A stretch of 64,000 nucleotides of DNA, taken from contig NZ_JARPQB010000006.1 of the NCBI RefSeq assembly GCF_029478665.1, positions 50,530-114,529 of the forward strand. Reading direction: 5' to 3'. The notes under the pieces were generated by a model. That model was given only the letters and a program-made list of their open reading frames with translations, did no database searches and was not told the DNA's origin. Shown here one piece after another: positions 26,953 to 35,921 of the stretch (within the stretch, counting starts at the first letter, position 1; each line of letters starts with the position of its first letter). Made by a program: the position numbers and the translations under genes. Origin of the DNA: Pseudomonas entomophila. Lineage in GTDB: Bacteria; Pseudomonadota; Gammaproteobacteria; Pseudomonadales; Pseudomonadaceae.

Positions 26953-27411
26953 GTGCTGAAAAGGATGTTTGCCATGGCGGCGCTGATGCTGCCGATGCTG
27001 GCCGGGGCCGAGGAGATCGGCCAGGTGTCCACCGTGTTCAAGTTCGTCGGACCTAACGACCGAATCGTGGTCGAGGCGTTCGATGACCCGAAGGTCGACG
27101 GCGTGACCTGCTACCTGTCGCGGGCCAAGACCGGGGGCCTGAAAGGTGGCTTGGGGTTGGCCGAGGACCGTGCCGAGGCGTCGATCGCCTGCCGTCAGGT
27201 CGGGCCGATCCACTTCAAGGGTGAGCTGAAGGATGGCGAGGAGGTGTTCAAGGAGCGCACCTCGCTGGTGTTCAAGACCATGCAGGTGGTGCGGTTCCTC
27301 GACAAGAAACGCAATACGCTGGTGTACCTGGTGTATAGCGACCGGGTGATCGAAGGTAGCCCGCAGAATGCGGTGACGGCGATTCCGATCGTGCCGTGGG
27401 CGCAGCAATAA
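26953..27411 (+). CDS. creA: CreA family periplasmic protein
   Basis: 152 residues with a signal peptide ([18 protein letters not shown]). The mature protein begins [19 protein letters not shown] and continues [18 protein letters not shown], hallmarks of CreA. Function is unknown; the E. coli name comes from the creABCD locus, but no creBCD lies here. The start is GTG 26953 with AAGGAG six bases upstream. It is co-transcribed with proB. Confidence 0.92.
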   Translation: MLKRMFAMAALMLPMLAGAEEIGQVSTVFKFVGPNDRIVVEAFDDPKVDGVTCYLSRAKTGGLKGGLGLAEDRAEASIACRQVGPIHFKGELKDGEEVFKERTSLVFKTMQVVRFLDKKRNTLVYLVYSDRVIEGSPQNAVTAIPIVPWAQQ

Positions 27412-27429
27412 CGGAGGCCTTCGGCCTCC

Positions 27430-27511
27430 ATTCGCCGGCAAGGCCGGCTCCTACAGGTGCGGCGGTGCTGTAGGAGCGGATTTATCCGCGAAGGGCCGCA
27501 AAGCGGCCCCA
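27430..27511. repeat. REP pair of mixed type
   Basis: CGCCGGCAAGGCCGGCTCCTAC faces GTAGGAGCGGATTTATCCGCG, followed by a GGGCCGCAAAGCGGCCC palindrome. Lies between convergent creA and mksB and may end both transcripts. Confidence 0.8.
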
Positions 27512-27521
27512 ATACACCGAA

Positions 27522-30353
27522 TCAGGCCAGTTCCTCGGCCTCATCCTCGCGCACGATGGCCTTCACTTCGTCGCGACGGCTGATGTACTTCCAGTCCGCC
27601 TCGTCGATGTAGATACCGTTCGGCCCGCTGCCGCCTTCCAGGTCGATCGCCACCCGCGCCGACACCTGTGGCTTCACGCTCGCCAGGATCGGCACGAAGC
27701 CCAGCTGCTGGCTGGTTTCCAGCAATGCCGCCTGGTTGCGTTCGTCGATGTCCGCCGCCTCGTCGAGGTAGTACGGCAGGCGAATGCGTCCGGCCAGGTC
27801 GCGGTCCATCAAGTGCAGCAACAGGTACATGTTGGTCAGCGCCTTGATGGTCATGGTGGTGCCGTTCGAGGCGGCGCCGTCGATGTCGGCGTGGATCACC
27901 GGCTGGCTGTTGATCTTGGTGATCTCGAAGGCCAGTTCGAACAGGTCCTTCAGGCCCAGCTGGTTGTGGTTGGCCGCCACCAGCCGCGCCAGGTACTCCT
28001 TGGCCTCTTCGTTCTTGTGGTCCTGGTCGGCGTTCTGCGTCAGGTCGAACACCGACAGTGTCTCGCCTTCCTCGTACTGGCCGGCGCTGTGGATGATCTG
28101 GTCGATGTGCTTGAGCGCTTCCTTGTTCGGTGCCAGCACGACGCGGAAGCTCTCCAGGTTCGACACCTGGCGTTTGTTGATCTCGCGGTTGAACAGCGCC
28201 AGCTGGTGCTCGAGGCTGTCGTAGTCGCTGCGGATGTTGCGCAGGGTCCGGGCGATGTCGGTGACCGCGGCGCGGCGGGCCTTGGCCAGCGTCAGCGCTT
28301 CCTCGGTGCGGTGCGAGTAGGCGTTGATCAGCAGTTGCAGGCGGCGCTCCATGTCGTCTTCGCTGTCGAACTTGGCCACGCCTTTGAGGCGTACCTGGGC
28401 GTACAGCGCTTCGATCTGGTTGTCCACGCGCTGCAAGGCTTGCCAGCTGTCCTGGTAGTCGTTGAGCAGCGGCAGCAGGTTGTCCATGGAGTCGTCGATC
28501 GCCTCCATGAACGGCGTGCCGAACGGCAGGTCGGCCGGCAGCAGCTGGCGACGGCGCAGGGCGTCTTCCAGGGTGCGCTGCTTGGCTTCCAGGTCGGCGA
28601 TCTGCCGGCCTACCAGTTGCAGCTTGGCCGACAGTTGCTGGACGCGCTCGGTGAAGGCGTCGCTGGAGCGCTTGAGCTCGTCCTGGGCGGCTTCCAGCTG
28701 GCCCAGTTGCTCCATCTTCTCCGGCTCTTCGGCGGCCAGGGTCTCGGTGCGGCGGAAGTCTTCCAGCGCTTTCTGCGCATCCAGCACCTGCTGGTACAGG
28801 GCTTCGGTCTGCGCCTTGCTGGCGGCGCGGTCGAGGGCCACGGCTTGTTGGGTCTTGAGCTGCTTGAGCTCTTTTTCCAGGCGTTCCTTCTGGTCGCGCA
28901 GGGCGGCGCGGTCGGCCAGCGCCTGCAGCGCGGGCGGGTCGATGTGCGAGATATCGATGGACAGGCCCGGCACTTCGAAACGCTCGCCCTTGAAGCGGTC
29001 GAGCACGCCTTCGAGGGTTTTCACCCAGACGTCGCTTTCGTCCAGCTCGATGCCGCGGTCACCCAGCGGCAGGCTGAACAGCGCACCGTTGAACAGGCGC
29101 ATCAAGCGGTCGACGTCCTGCTGCGAGAATTCCTCGCGCAGGCGGGCGTAGCTGTTGTTGTCGGCGTGGTCGAGCTGCTGCTTGACCGCCTTGACGCGTT
29201 TTTCCAGGTCGCGCACGCGCTCGTCGAGGTCTTCGGCGGAGAACTGCCGCGACTGGGCCAGGGCACCGGCCAGTTCGTCGTGGGCGTCCTTGGCGGCCAG
29301 CAGTTGCTGTTCCAGCACCTTGACGTCGGTGACCAGGGCGAAGCGGTGCTTGAGCACCGACAGCTCGCCCAGCCAGCGCTGGATGCCGGTGATCTCGCGC
29401 TCCAGGCGCATCAGCTCCTGGGTGCCGCCGCGCTGGTCGTTCTGCAGGCGGTCCTGCTCGCCGCGGTAGTGCTCGGACTGGATGACCAGTTCTTCCTTGC
29501 GCGCCATGGCGTAGTCCTGCCAGGTGCCCAGCAGGTTGTCGAGCAGTGGCGAGATGCGGTGCAGCTTGCCGCGCAGGATGTCGCGCTGGGCCACGCCGCC
29601 GGCCAGGGCCTCGACCAGGGGGCCTGCGGCCACCAGGGCGTTGTAGTCGCCCTCCATGCGGCGCACGTCGCGGAAGGCCTCTTCGCAGGCGGCGATGTAG
29701 TCGACGCTGCCCGAGCGCAGGCTGTGCTCGAAGGCGTCGAGGAACAGCTGCTTGAGCTTGGCGGCGGTGATCTCGCGCATGTGCAGCAGGTTGATGAACA
29801 GGGCGCGGAAGGTCTTCAGGCTCTGCTCGCTGGTCGAACGCAGCGGGATCAGGGTGAGGTCCAGCGGCACCGAGGTGTGGCCGCCGACCAGCAGCCGGCG
29901 CAGTTCGTCCGGCTTGAGCTCGTAGGCCTTCAGGCCGTTGCGCTCGAGGTTGGTGAACAGCTCTTTCTGGCGCAGGCAGGTGTCGTCTTTCTGGTAGTGG
30001 GCCAGGTCCAGCTCTCCCTGGTAGGCGAAGAACTGGTGGCCGAAGCCGCCACCCGGGCCGCGACCGACCACACCGATCACATGGGGGCCGTGGGGCAGGT
30101 TCAGTTCGCAGAGGATGTAGCTGGTGTCGGTGGCGAAGTAGAAGCGGCGCGACTGCTCCAGGCTGTACTTGCCGAAGCTCATGTCGGACATGCGCGCCAG
30201 GATCGGGAACTGCAGCGCGTTGATCGACGCCGATTTGCCCAGGTTGTTGGCGCCATAGACCGACAGCGGGTGTTCCAGGGGGAACAGGCCAAGGCTGTAG
30301 CCGGCGGTGTTGAGCAGTGCGAAGCGGCGGATGCCGTAGCGTTCCTGGCTCAT
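27522..30353 (-). CDS. mksB: Condensin subunit MksB (SMC-like ATPase)
   Basis: 943 residues. The Walker A is GANNLGKS (34-41) near the N-terminus. Long coiled-coil arms flank a central region (about 400-480 as hinge), for example KAVKQQLDHADN and DQKERLEKELKQLKTQ. The C-terminal head has the NGTTMTIKALTNMYLLLHLM signature region and Walker B LPYYLDEAADID. This is the MukB-like SMC protein of MksBEF, which compacts the chromosome. Shorter coils than MukB fit the Mks class. Its ATG overlaps the mksE stop by four bases. No MksG/JetD gene follows; creA converges from the other side. Confidence 0.88.
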   Translation of the reverse strand: MSQERYGIRRFALLNTAGYSLGLFPLEHPLSVYGANNLGKSASINALQFPILARMSDMSFGKYSLEQSRRFYFATDTSYILCELNLPHGPHVIGVVGRGPGGGFGHQFFAYQGELDLAHYQKDDTCLRQKELFTNLERNGLKAYELKPDELRRLLVGGHTSVPLDLTLIPLRSTSEQSLKTFRALFINLLHMREITAAKLKQLFLDAFEHSLRSGSVDYIAACEEAFRDVRRMEGDYNALVAAGPLVEALAGGVAQRDILRGKLHRISPLLDNLLGTWQDYAMARKEELVIQSEHYRGEQDRLQNDQRGGTQELMRLEREITGIQRWLGELSVLKHRFALVTDVKVLEQQLLAAKDAHDELAGALAQSRQFSAEDLDERVRDLEKRVKAVKQQLDHADNNSYARLREEFSQQDVDRLMRLFNGALFSLPLGDRGIELDESDVWVKTLEGVLDRFKGERFEVPGLSIDISHIDPPALQALADRAALRDQKERLEKELKQLKTQQAVALDRAASKAQTEALYQQVLDAQKALEDFRRTETLAAEEPEKMEQLGQLEAAQDELKRSSDAFTERVQQLSAKLQLVGRQIADLEAKQRTLEDALRRRQLLPADLPFGTPFMEAIDDSMDNLLPLLNDYQDSWQALQRVDNQIEALYAQVRLKGVAKFDSEDDMERRLQLLINAYSHRTEEALTLAKARRAAVTDIARTLRNIRSDYDSLEHQLALFNREINKRQVSNLESFRVVLAPNKEALKHIDQIIHSAGQYEEGETLSVFDLTQNADQDHKNEEAKEYLARLVAANHNQLGLKDLFELAFEITKINSQPVIHADIDGAASNGTTMTIKALTNMYLLLHLMDRDLAGRIRLPYYLDEAADIDERNQAALLETSQQLGFVPILASVKPQVSARVAIDLEGGSGPNGIYIDEADWKYISRRDEVKAIVREDEAEELA

Positions 30354-31057
30354 GCGTCAATCTCCTGTTGCTCTTCGCGGATCGCCCGGGCCAGGGCGTC
30401 CTCCTCGCTCTCCTCGCCATCGAACGGCGTGAGGTCGAGCGGGTCATCGGTGCGGTTGAGTTCTTCGGGCGTCTCTTCCACCACCAGCACAGGCACCGGC
30501 AGCGGCAGGTCGCTGTGCAGGGTGGCGGCCAGGTCGCGGTCCTGCTGGACCGACAGGCACACGTCGAGGAAGCGGTGCATCGGTGGCATGAAGCGGTAGA
30601 TGCCGCCTTCCTCGAAGGCGAAGCCCAGCTGGGTCATGCGGCGCATGATCTTTTCTTCAAGCTCGTCGACGGTCTGCACTTCAGCTTGCAGGAACAGGTC
30701 GCGGTACTTGTCCAGCAGCGACGGCAGTTCGTCGCGACCGATGCTGCCGCCGTCGAGCACGGCCATCGGGTCGCGGCCCTGGTCGGCCAGGTGCTCGACC
30801 AGGATGAAGGTGAACAGCGACAGGCGCTGGGCGGTCTTGTTGACCTGCGCGGCGGCCTGCTCGGGGACGAAGTAGTAGAAGCCGCGGGTGTCGCAGACCA
30901 GCTCGAAACCGAGGGCCTTGAACAGGGTGCGGTACTGGTCCTGGAAGTTCGACAGCTGGGCGTACAGCTCCGGGTCGCGGCGGCTGATGTGGAAGCCCTT
31001 GAACAGCTCGCGGAAGATCGGCGCGAGCTGGGACAGTTCGGAAAGATCAAGATGCAT
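30350..31057 (-). CDS. mksE: Condensin subunit MksE
   Basis: 235 residues, starting LDLSELSQLAPIFRELFKGFHISRRDP. Like MukE it should be a winged-helix dimer that bridges the kleisin MksF and the MksB head; YYFVPEQAAAQVNKTAQR fits this family. The acidic C-terminus (DGEESEEDALARAIREEQQE) is notable. It overlaps mksF upstream by 11 bases and mksB downstream by four bases, so all three are translationally coupled in the order F-E-B. Confidence 0.85.
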   Translation of the reverse strand: MHLDLSELSQLAPIFRELFKGFHISRRDPELYAQLSNFQDQYRTLFKALGFELVCDTRGFYYFVPEQAAAQVNKTAQRLSLFTFILVEHLADQGRDPMAVLDGGSIGRDELPSLLDKYRDLFLQAEVQTVDELEEKIMRRMTQLGFAFEEGGIYRFMPPMHRFLDVCLSVQQDRDLAATLHSDLPLPVPVLVVEETPEELNRTDDPLDLTPFDGEESEEDALARAIREEQQEIDA

Positions 31058-32336
31058 GGGTGGGGCTCGCGGTGGATTCGGTCGTGGTCGCCGGCTTGTT
31101 GTCGCGGCTGGAAGTCAGGGCGAAGGAGCGCAGGCTGACCAGGTGTTCGCGGGTGAGGTATTGCTGGCGGACGAGGCGTTCGCGGCTGAAGCGCTTCTCG
31201 CGCGAGAGGCGCGAGAACCAGTACAGCAGCTCGTCGGTGGCGCCTTCGGGCTCCTGCTCCAACAGCCAGACCATCAGGTCCGGCAGCGGCAGGGCGTCTT
31301 CGCAACGTTCGAGCATTTCCTTGACCGTGCGCGGGGCGCGGGGCAGCGGGCCCTTTTGCGTCTTGTGCGCCTTGGGGAAGCGCGCCGGCTTGGGCTCGAA
31401 GCGGGCCAGGGCATAGACATAGGCTTCGACCTGGCTGGCGCTGCCGAGGAAGGTGCTCTGCGGGCGGGTGAACAGCGGCATGGCGGCCTGCGGCACGGCG
31501 TCGATGCCCTTCTTGCGGATGACCGACAAGGCCAGCGCCGCGCCACGGGTCACGGCGTTGTGCCGGCGCGCTTCTTCACGCAGCGGCAGCAGCAGTTCGC
31601 GGGCGTGGCGCAGGGTGAGCTGGGCGCTGGTCTGCATTTCGAGGATGCGCGCGTGGGTGCGCAGCAGCATGTCGTCGTCGACCAGGTGGCCCAGGCGCGC
31701 CTGCTCGCCCAGCAGGCGCAGCAGCACGGTCTCGACCTTGCGCACGCCCTGCTCGAAGGCGCCATCGGCGTTGACCAGCTGGATCATCGGCTCGACGTAT
31801 TCGTCCCAGGTCGCCAGCACTTCGGCGTAGCGCTGGCGCAGGGGGATCTGGCGGTTGCTGGTCTTGGCCCGTTCGGCCACGGCCACCAGCGCCTGTTCGT
31901 CGTTGTCGAGCTTCTTCAATACATCGCGCACGCGCATGTCGAGCAGGCGCAGTTGGCGCGCCAGGTCGTCGCTGTCGCGGTTGTCGAAGGCGTCCTGGAT
32001 ATGCCCGGCCAGGCGTTCCAGGTGGCGTAGATACGCCTCGATCTCCAGGCACAGGCCCAGCCGGTGTTCGCGGCGCAGGTAGGCGAGGAAGTCGTGGATC
32101 TGCGCGTTGAGCTCGAAGCGGTTCGGGCTCTTGGCCACCGGGACCAGGATGTCCAGGCGGATCCACACGTCGAGCAGCTGGGTGATGTCCTGCGGGGTGC
32201 TTTCCACCTGCTGGCGGGCCAGCTGCTGGCGCAGCTCGACCAGGCTCAGGGTGCCCTGGTCGAAGCGCTCGCACAGCGGCTCGATCAGGGCCCAGTGTTC
32301 GGCTAGGGCGCGCAGGACGCGCTTGGGTTCGATCAT
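31047..32336 (-). CDS. mksF: Condensin kleisin subunit MksF
   Basis: 429 residues. The N-terminal winged-helix-like segment (VLRALAEHWALIEPLCERF to ILVPV) is followed by long helices typical of MukF/MksF kleisins, which close the SMC ring. The C-terminus ends in a Ser/Thr-rich tail. It is first in the mksFEB operon. A possible -10 TACAAT lies at 32371-32376 (minus) without a good -35, and the ribosome site is weak. Order and sizes fit the chromosome-maintenance type of MksBEF rather than plasmid-defence Wadjet, because the nuclease subunit is absent. Confidence 0.85.
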   Translation of the reverse strand: MIEPKRVLRALAEHWALIEPLCERFDQGTLSLVELRQQLARQQVESTPQDITQLLDVWIRLDILVPVAKSPNRFELNAQIHDFLAYLRREHRLGLCLEIEAYLRHLERLAGHIQDAFDNRDSDDLARQLRLLDMRVRDVLKKLDNDEQALVAVAERAKTSNRQIPLRQRYAEVLATWDEYVEPMIQLVNADGAFEQGVRKVETVLLRLLGEQARLGHLVDDDMLLRTHARILEMQTSAQLTLRHARELLLPLREEARRHNAVTRGAALALSVIRKKGIDAVPQAAMPLFTRPQSTFLGSASQVEAYVYALARFEPKPARFPKAHKTQKGPLPRAPRTVKEMLERCEDALPLPDLMVWLLEQEPEGATDELLYWFSRLSREKRFSRERLVRQQYLTREHLVSLRSFALTSSRDNKPATTTESTASPTHAS

Positions 32337-32774
32337 TGGCGGGTCGACTCGTTGCCAAATAAAAGGGGCGATTGTACTGCATCCGGGGGGGAGGAATTCA
32401 CCCCTTGGTCTGTAGATGGGGGTAACCCTGATTCTTTTAGGGGATTCGCTGGCCCTGTCGCAGGTAAAACCGCTCCCCCTGAGCTTTACGCGATCCTTGT
32501 AGGAGCGGCCTTGTGCCGCGAAAGGGCCGCAAAGCGGCCCCGACGATCTTTGCTCGACACTGAAATCCTGGGGCCGCTACGCAGCCCTTTCGCGGCACAA
32601 GGCCGCTCCTACAGTGAGTGGCGCAATTTTCGAACACCCTGCAAGACAGTTGCTCCCGCGCCTGCCGGATTATCGTGGGAGCGGGCTTGACCCGCGATGG
32701 CCGACAATCTGTTGCGGCGCATACTGGGCAACGGCGTTAGAATGCCCGACTGATTTTTCCCGGATACCCGCGCC
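32337..32774. other. mksF-holD divergent intergenic region
   Basis: 438 bases. It holds the mksF upstream region with a candidate -10 at 32371-32376 on the minus strand, a REPIN at 32497-32614, and an AT-poor stretch before the TTG start of holD. No further gene is seen. Confidence 0.6.
32497..32614. repeat. REPIN (GCGGCCTTGTGCCGC type)
   Basis: TTGTAGGAGCGGCCTTGTGC and its inverted copy have arms of about 30 bases. Internal GGGCCGCAAAGCGGCCC is the same core as in the element at 4781. Confidence 0.85.
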
Positions 32775-33566
32775 TTGCTCATCGAGTCCCGCCGCCGCGC
32801 CTACCTTTCCGCCATGCAAGTGGTGCACTGGCTGCCGCGCGCCGAACTGCCGTTCGCCGCGCCGTCGCGGCCTGAACTGCTGCTGCCGGTGGCGCCGGTC
32901 GAGGACATCGATTTCGACACGCGCCCGGCGGCCCCCGCGCCGGCTTCAAGCGAAGCGCCCGCAGCCCCCCAGGCCCGTGCGGAGCGGCCGAAGATCGAGA
33001 TCCCGCGCCCGGGCAGCGCGCCGAAACCCGCTGCCAAGCCGGTCGAAACCGAGGAGGCGGCCCCGGCGCCGCGTCCAGCCCCCGTTCCACCGCCACGCTT
33101 TGCCCTGCAATTGCTGCGTGCCGGCAGTTGCCTGCTGCTGGTGGAACTGGCCACCGGTCAGCCGTTCCAGAGCCGCGACCCATCCTACCTGCTGCTCAAG
33201 GACATGCTGCGCGCAGCCGGCCTGCCGGACGCCCCGCAGATCATCGGCGAGCCTGTGCGCTGGCCGTTCCTGGTGCGCGGCAACATGGACCAGGGCCCCG
33301 ATGCCGCCCGGGACTTCGTCCAGGGCTTCATTGCCGCGCGCCTGGAAGAGGCGCCGTGCAGTTGCCTGTGGCTGGTCGGCCTGCCGGCGGTGCGCTTTGC
33401 CGGGCAAGCGGATGCCGAGGCCTACTACCAAGAACTCAAGGCCGACCTGCTCGGCGACGCCTGGGCCTTGCCCGGCCTTGAACTGTTGATGGACGAGCCG
33501 CAGCGCAAGGCGGACGTCTGGAAAGCCATGCGCCAGCTGATGGCGCGCTGGAAGAGCGTTGAATGA
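32775..33566 (+). CDS. holD: DNA polymerase III psi subunit-like protein (HolD)
   Basis: 263 residues. The N-terminus (SRRRAYLSAMQVVHWLPRAELPFA) resembles the psi start that contacts tau/gamma in the clamp loader. The C-terminal part (about 108-263, with SYLLLKDMLRAAGL and later LWLVGLPAVRF) fits the chi-binding domain. Between them lies a Pro/Ala-rich linker of about 65 residues absent from the 137-aa E. coli protein. Overlap with rimI by four bases mirrors the E. coli holD-rimI pair. P. aeruginosa psi was reported as a large protein at the equivalent locus (recalled). It is sometimes mislabelled TonB because of the linker. The start is TTG with a weak ribosome site. Confidence 0.68.
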   Translation: MLIESRRRAYLSAMQVVHWLPRAELPFAAPSRPELLLPVAPVEDIDFDTRPAAPAPASSEAPAAPQARAERPKIEIPRPGSAPKPAAKPVETEEAAPAPRPAPVPPPRFALQLLRAGSCLLLVELATGQPFQSRDPSYLLLKDMLRAAGLPDAPQIIGEPVRWPFLVRGNMDQGPDAARDFVQGFIAARLEEAPCSCLWLVGLPAVRFAGQADAEAYYQELKADLLGDAWALPGLELLMDEPQRKADVWKAMRQLMARWKSVE

Positions 33567-34018
33567 GTGAATCGATCAGTTTCCGCCCGGCGACCGAGGC
33601 GGATCTGGATGCCCTGCTCAAGATCGAGTATGCCGCGTTCAGCCACCCCTGGACCCGTGGCATCTTCCAGGATGCGCTGAAGTCGTACGAAGTGTGGCTG
33701 ATGTTCGACGGTCAGCAGCAGGTGGGGCATGGGGTGATCAACGTGATCATCGACGAGGCGCACCTGCTCAATATCACCGTCAAGCCGGAGAACCAGGGCT
33801 GCGGGCTGGGCCTGCGGCTGCTCGAGCACCTGATGGCGCGGGCCTACCAGCTCAATGGGCGTGAATGCTTCCTCGAAGTGCGCGCCAGCAACCAGTCGGC
33901 CTATCGCTTGTACGAGCGGTATGGGTTCAACGAGGTTGGGCGGCGCCGGGATTACTACCCGGTGGCGGGCGGGCGTGAGGATGCGCTGGTGATGGCCTGC
34001 ACGCTGCTGGAAGACTGA
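33563..34018 (+). CDS. rimI: Ribosomal protein bS18 alanine N-acetyltransferase
   Basis: 151 residues of GNAT fold. Motif A is present as LNITVKPENQGCGLGLRLLEHLM (acetyl-CoA pyrophosphate loop within QGCGLG), preceded by EYAAFSHPW, and motif B ends with SAYRLYERYGFNEVGRRRDYY. It acetylates the N-terminal Ala of S18. Its ATG overlaps the holD stop (ATGA), so translation is coupled. A REP lies downstream. Confidence 0.93.
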   Translation: MSESISFRPATEADLDALLKIEYAAFSHPWTRGIFQDALKSYEVWLMFDGQQQVGHGVINVIIDEAHLLNITVKPENQGCGLGLRLLEHLMARAYQLNGRECFLEVRASNQSAYRLYERYGFNEVGRRRDYYPVAGGREDALVMACTLLED

Positions 34019-34047
34019 TCTCTAACCAGCCGGGATCTGCGCTGTAC

Positions 34048-34092
34048 CTGTAGGAGCCGGCCTTGCCGGCGAATGGGCCGCAAGGCGGCCCC
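34048..34092. repeat. REP element plus GGGCCGCAAGGCGGCCC palindrome
   Basis: CTGTAGGAGCCGGCCTTGCCGGCG is followed by a second stem. It sits between convergent rimI and the 34106 gene. Confidence 0.75.
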
Positions 34093-34105
34093 TCGCTCAG
34101 GCGTC

Positions 34106-35269
34106 TCAGATTTCCGGGTGTTCCACTTCGACCGGCTTGCGCAAATCACGCAGGCTACGCGTCACCGGCCCGGTGTTGCACTTGGCCGCCGCCTGCTCCG
34201 GCGTCATCTCGCGAATGGTGCGGTAGAACAGCTCGCAGGTCTGCTTCTTCTGGGTGACCTGCCACTTGGTGGTGCAGGCATCCAGCGTCAGCTTGGCGTC
34301 GGCCTGCGGATTGCGACCCATGCCAGCCTGCCAGCAGGCGACGGAAAGATCCTGGCCCATCATCTTCAGGCCGGCCGCGTCGGCCTTGTCCTGGTCGCCG
34401 TCGTAACCCTTCGGGTCGGCGGCGTACCAGATGGCGCTCGGGTGGTTGGCGCCGAGTACCGGCACCTTGGCGCTGCCAGCCTCGGGGCTGATATTGACCA
34501 GCCCCAGCACGTTCACCTTCGGCCCATACTGCTGCTGGATCCAGCTGCGCACGGGGGAACCGAAGGCGACCATCGGCAAGGCGGCCTTGCCCGCGTGGGT
34601 GAGGGCGATTTCCTTGACCATGCGTACCTGGTAGTCGTTGAAGTAGCTGTAGACCCCTTCCAGGTCCTTGCCGGCGCTGGCCGGCGCGGCAATCGGGGCG
34701 ATGTCGACGATGGTCTGGTAGGCCGGGGTCTGGGTGGCGTCGACGCCGTTGAAGGTCAGCAGCTCGGCCCAGCGGTCGGTGGTGTTGGACTTCAGGTAGT
34801 CCTGGTAGTGGGTCAGCGAGTAATCCGGCGGGAAGTGCAGCAGTTCGACGCTGCGACGATTCTCCAGTGCCATCCCCAGCGGCAGGAACAGGTACCAGCT
34901 GAAGTCCCAGCCGCCTTTCTGGTTGAGCTGGGTGGCGCCCTGGTAGGCCAGTTCGCCACTGTCGAGCAGCTTGCGCAGGGGCTCGGTATAGCCAGCGGGA
35001 ACATCCGTGATCTGGGCATGCAGCTTGTCGTTGTCGCGGTTCACGGTGACCTTGGCGTTGGCGTAGCCATCGCGGCGCACGCTTTGCGTGAGGTAATGCT
35101 CGACCGTCTGCTCCAGCGTCCAGTCGCGGTAGCAGATCACGTTGCAGTTGTTGGGGTAGGCGAACAGGCGGGTGACGCGCTTGGCGTCGCCCAGGTCAAT
35201 CTGCGCGTCGGCCAGGGCCATGCCGCTGAAGGCAAGGGCGGCCAGACCCGATAGGGCAATCTTGTGCAT
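34106..35269 (-). CDS. Secreted protein of unknown function, 387 aa
   Basis: The signal peptide MHKIALSGLAALAFSGMALA is cut before DAQIDLG. The mature part has paired cysteines near the start (NNCNVICYRDW) and more near the C-terminus (VACWQAG, DACTTKW, CELFYRT and AKCNTG), suggesting disulfides in the periplasm or outside. Other segments (NDKLHAQITDVPAGY, GGWDFSWYLFLPLG, YFNDYQVRMVKEIALTHAGKAAL) are not tied to a known domain by me. The start 35269 has AGGAG seven bases upstream; the open extension to 35368 is rejected. It lies divergent from the M15-like peptidase gene with 67 bases between starts. Confidence 0.75.
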   Translation of the reverse strand: MHKIALSGLAALAFSGMALADAQIDLGDAKRVTRLFAYPNNCNVICYRDWTLEQTVEHYLTQSVRRDGYANAKVTVNRDNDKLHAQITDVPAGYTEPLRKLLDSGELAYQGATQLNQKGGWDFSWYLFLPLGMALENRRSVELLHFPPDYSLTHYQDYLKSNTTDRWAELLTFNGVDATQTPAYQTIVDIAPIAAPASAGKDLEGVYSYFNDYQVRMVKEIALTHAGKAALPMVAFGSPVRSWIQQQYGPKVNVLGLVNISPEAGSAKVPVLGANHPSAIWYAADPKGYDGDQDKADAAGLKMMGQDLSVACWQAGMGRNPQADAKLTLDACTTKWQVTQKKQTCELFYRTIREMTPEQAAAKCNTGPVTRSLRDLRKPVEVEHPEI

Positions 35270-35336
35270 GCTTAACTCCTTGTCAGTGGCCGCCAGGGGT
35301 GGCGGGCGCGCCCATGGTGGAGGAAGAGGAGGGGGG

Positions 35337-35921
35337 ATGAAAAGCAGCAGATTGTGGCTAGTGGCCATTGGCTGGCTGGGGATGAGTGCCGTTCAGGCCG
35401 ATGAGCGCGATGTGTGGATGTTTGCCCAATGGGCGGGGGACCATGAAAACCGCGCCTTTCGCAATATGCTGGTGGATGCGCGGCTGTATGGCGTGGTGCC
35501 GATCCACCAGTTGCTGCGCTCGGCGTCGGATTGGCGCCTGTGCCGAGCCTCGCCGTTCGCGGTGCCCCCGGCCAGCCACTGGCCGACAGTGCGCTCGACG
35601 CTTTCACTGGTCAAGACGCTGGATGAGCAAGGTGTGCTGCGTCAGTTCGAAGTGGTCTCGGCCTATCGCGACCCGCAGCTCAATGCCTGCGCGGGTGGCG
35701 CGCCGAGCAGCGCGCACATGCGGGCTTTCGCCGTCGATTTGCTGCTGCCGGCCTGGGCCGACCCCAACCCGTTGTGTCGCTTCTGGCAGCAGCATGGCGA
35801 GGCCTGGAACATGGGGCTGGGCCGCTATCCGTCGGGGCGCATCCACATTGATACGGCCGGTTATCGCACATGGGGTGGCGATGGTCGCTCCGGCTCTTCG
35901 TTCTGCGCCAAGCCCAGGTGA
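35337..35921 (+). CDS. Secreted M15-type (YcbK-like) peptidase-fold protein
   Basis: 194 residues with a signal peptide (KSSRLWLVAIGWLGMSAVQA). Zinc ligands of the M15/DUF882-type fold are visible: VVSAYRDPQLN, then SSAHMRAFAVDLLLP with His and Asp, and the third His in SGRIHIDTAGY. Such proteins act on peptidoglycan cross-bridges or bind zinc in the periplasm. The start follows a long AGGAGGGGGG site. Its last 61 bases overlap the 3' end of a convergent LysR gene. Confidence 0.8.
   Translation: MKSSRLWLVAIGWLGMSAVQADERDVWMFAQWAGDHENRAFRNMLVDARLYGVVPIHQLLRSASDWRLCRASPFAVPPASHWPTVRSTLSLVKTLDEQGVLRQFEVVSAYRDPQLNACAGGAPSSAHMRAFAVDLLLPAWADPNPLCRFWQQHGEAWNMGLGRYPSGRIHIDTAGYRTWGGDGRSGSSFCAKPR

Noticed and set aside
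27522..32336. Wadjet (JetABCD) defence system
   Set aside because: Only the MksF/E/B-type genes are present. No JetD/MksG nuclease gene adjoins them, so a defence label is not supported.
32775..33566. TonB-like energy transducer
   Set aside because: The Pro/Ala-rich stretch gives a superficial TonB look, but there is no N-terminal membrane anchor, and the rimI overlap points to HolD.
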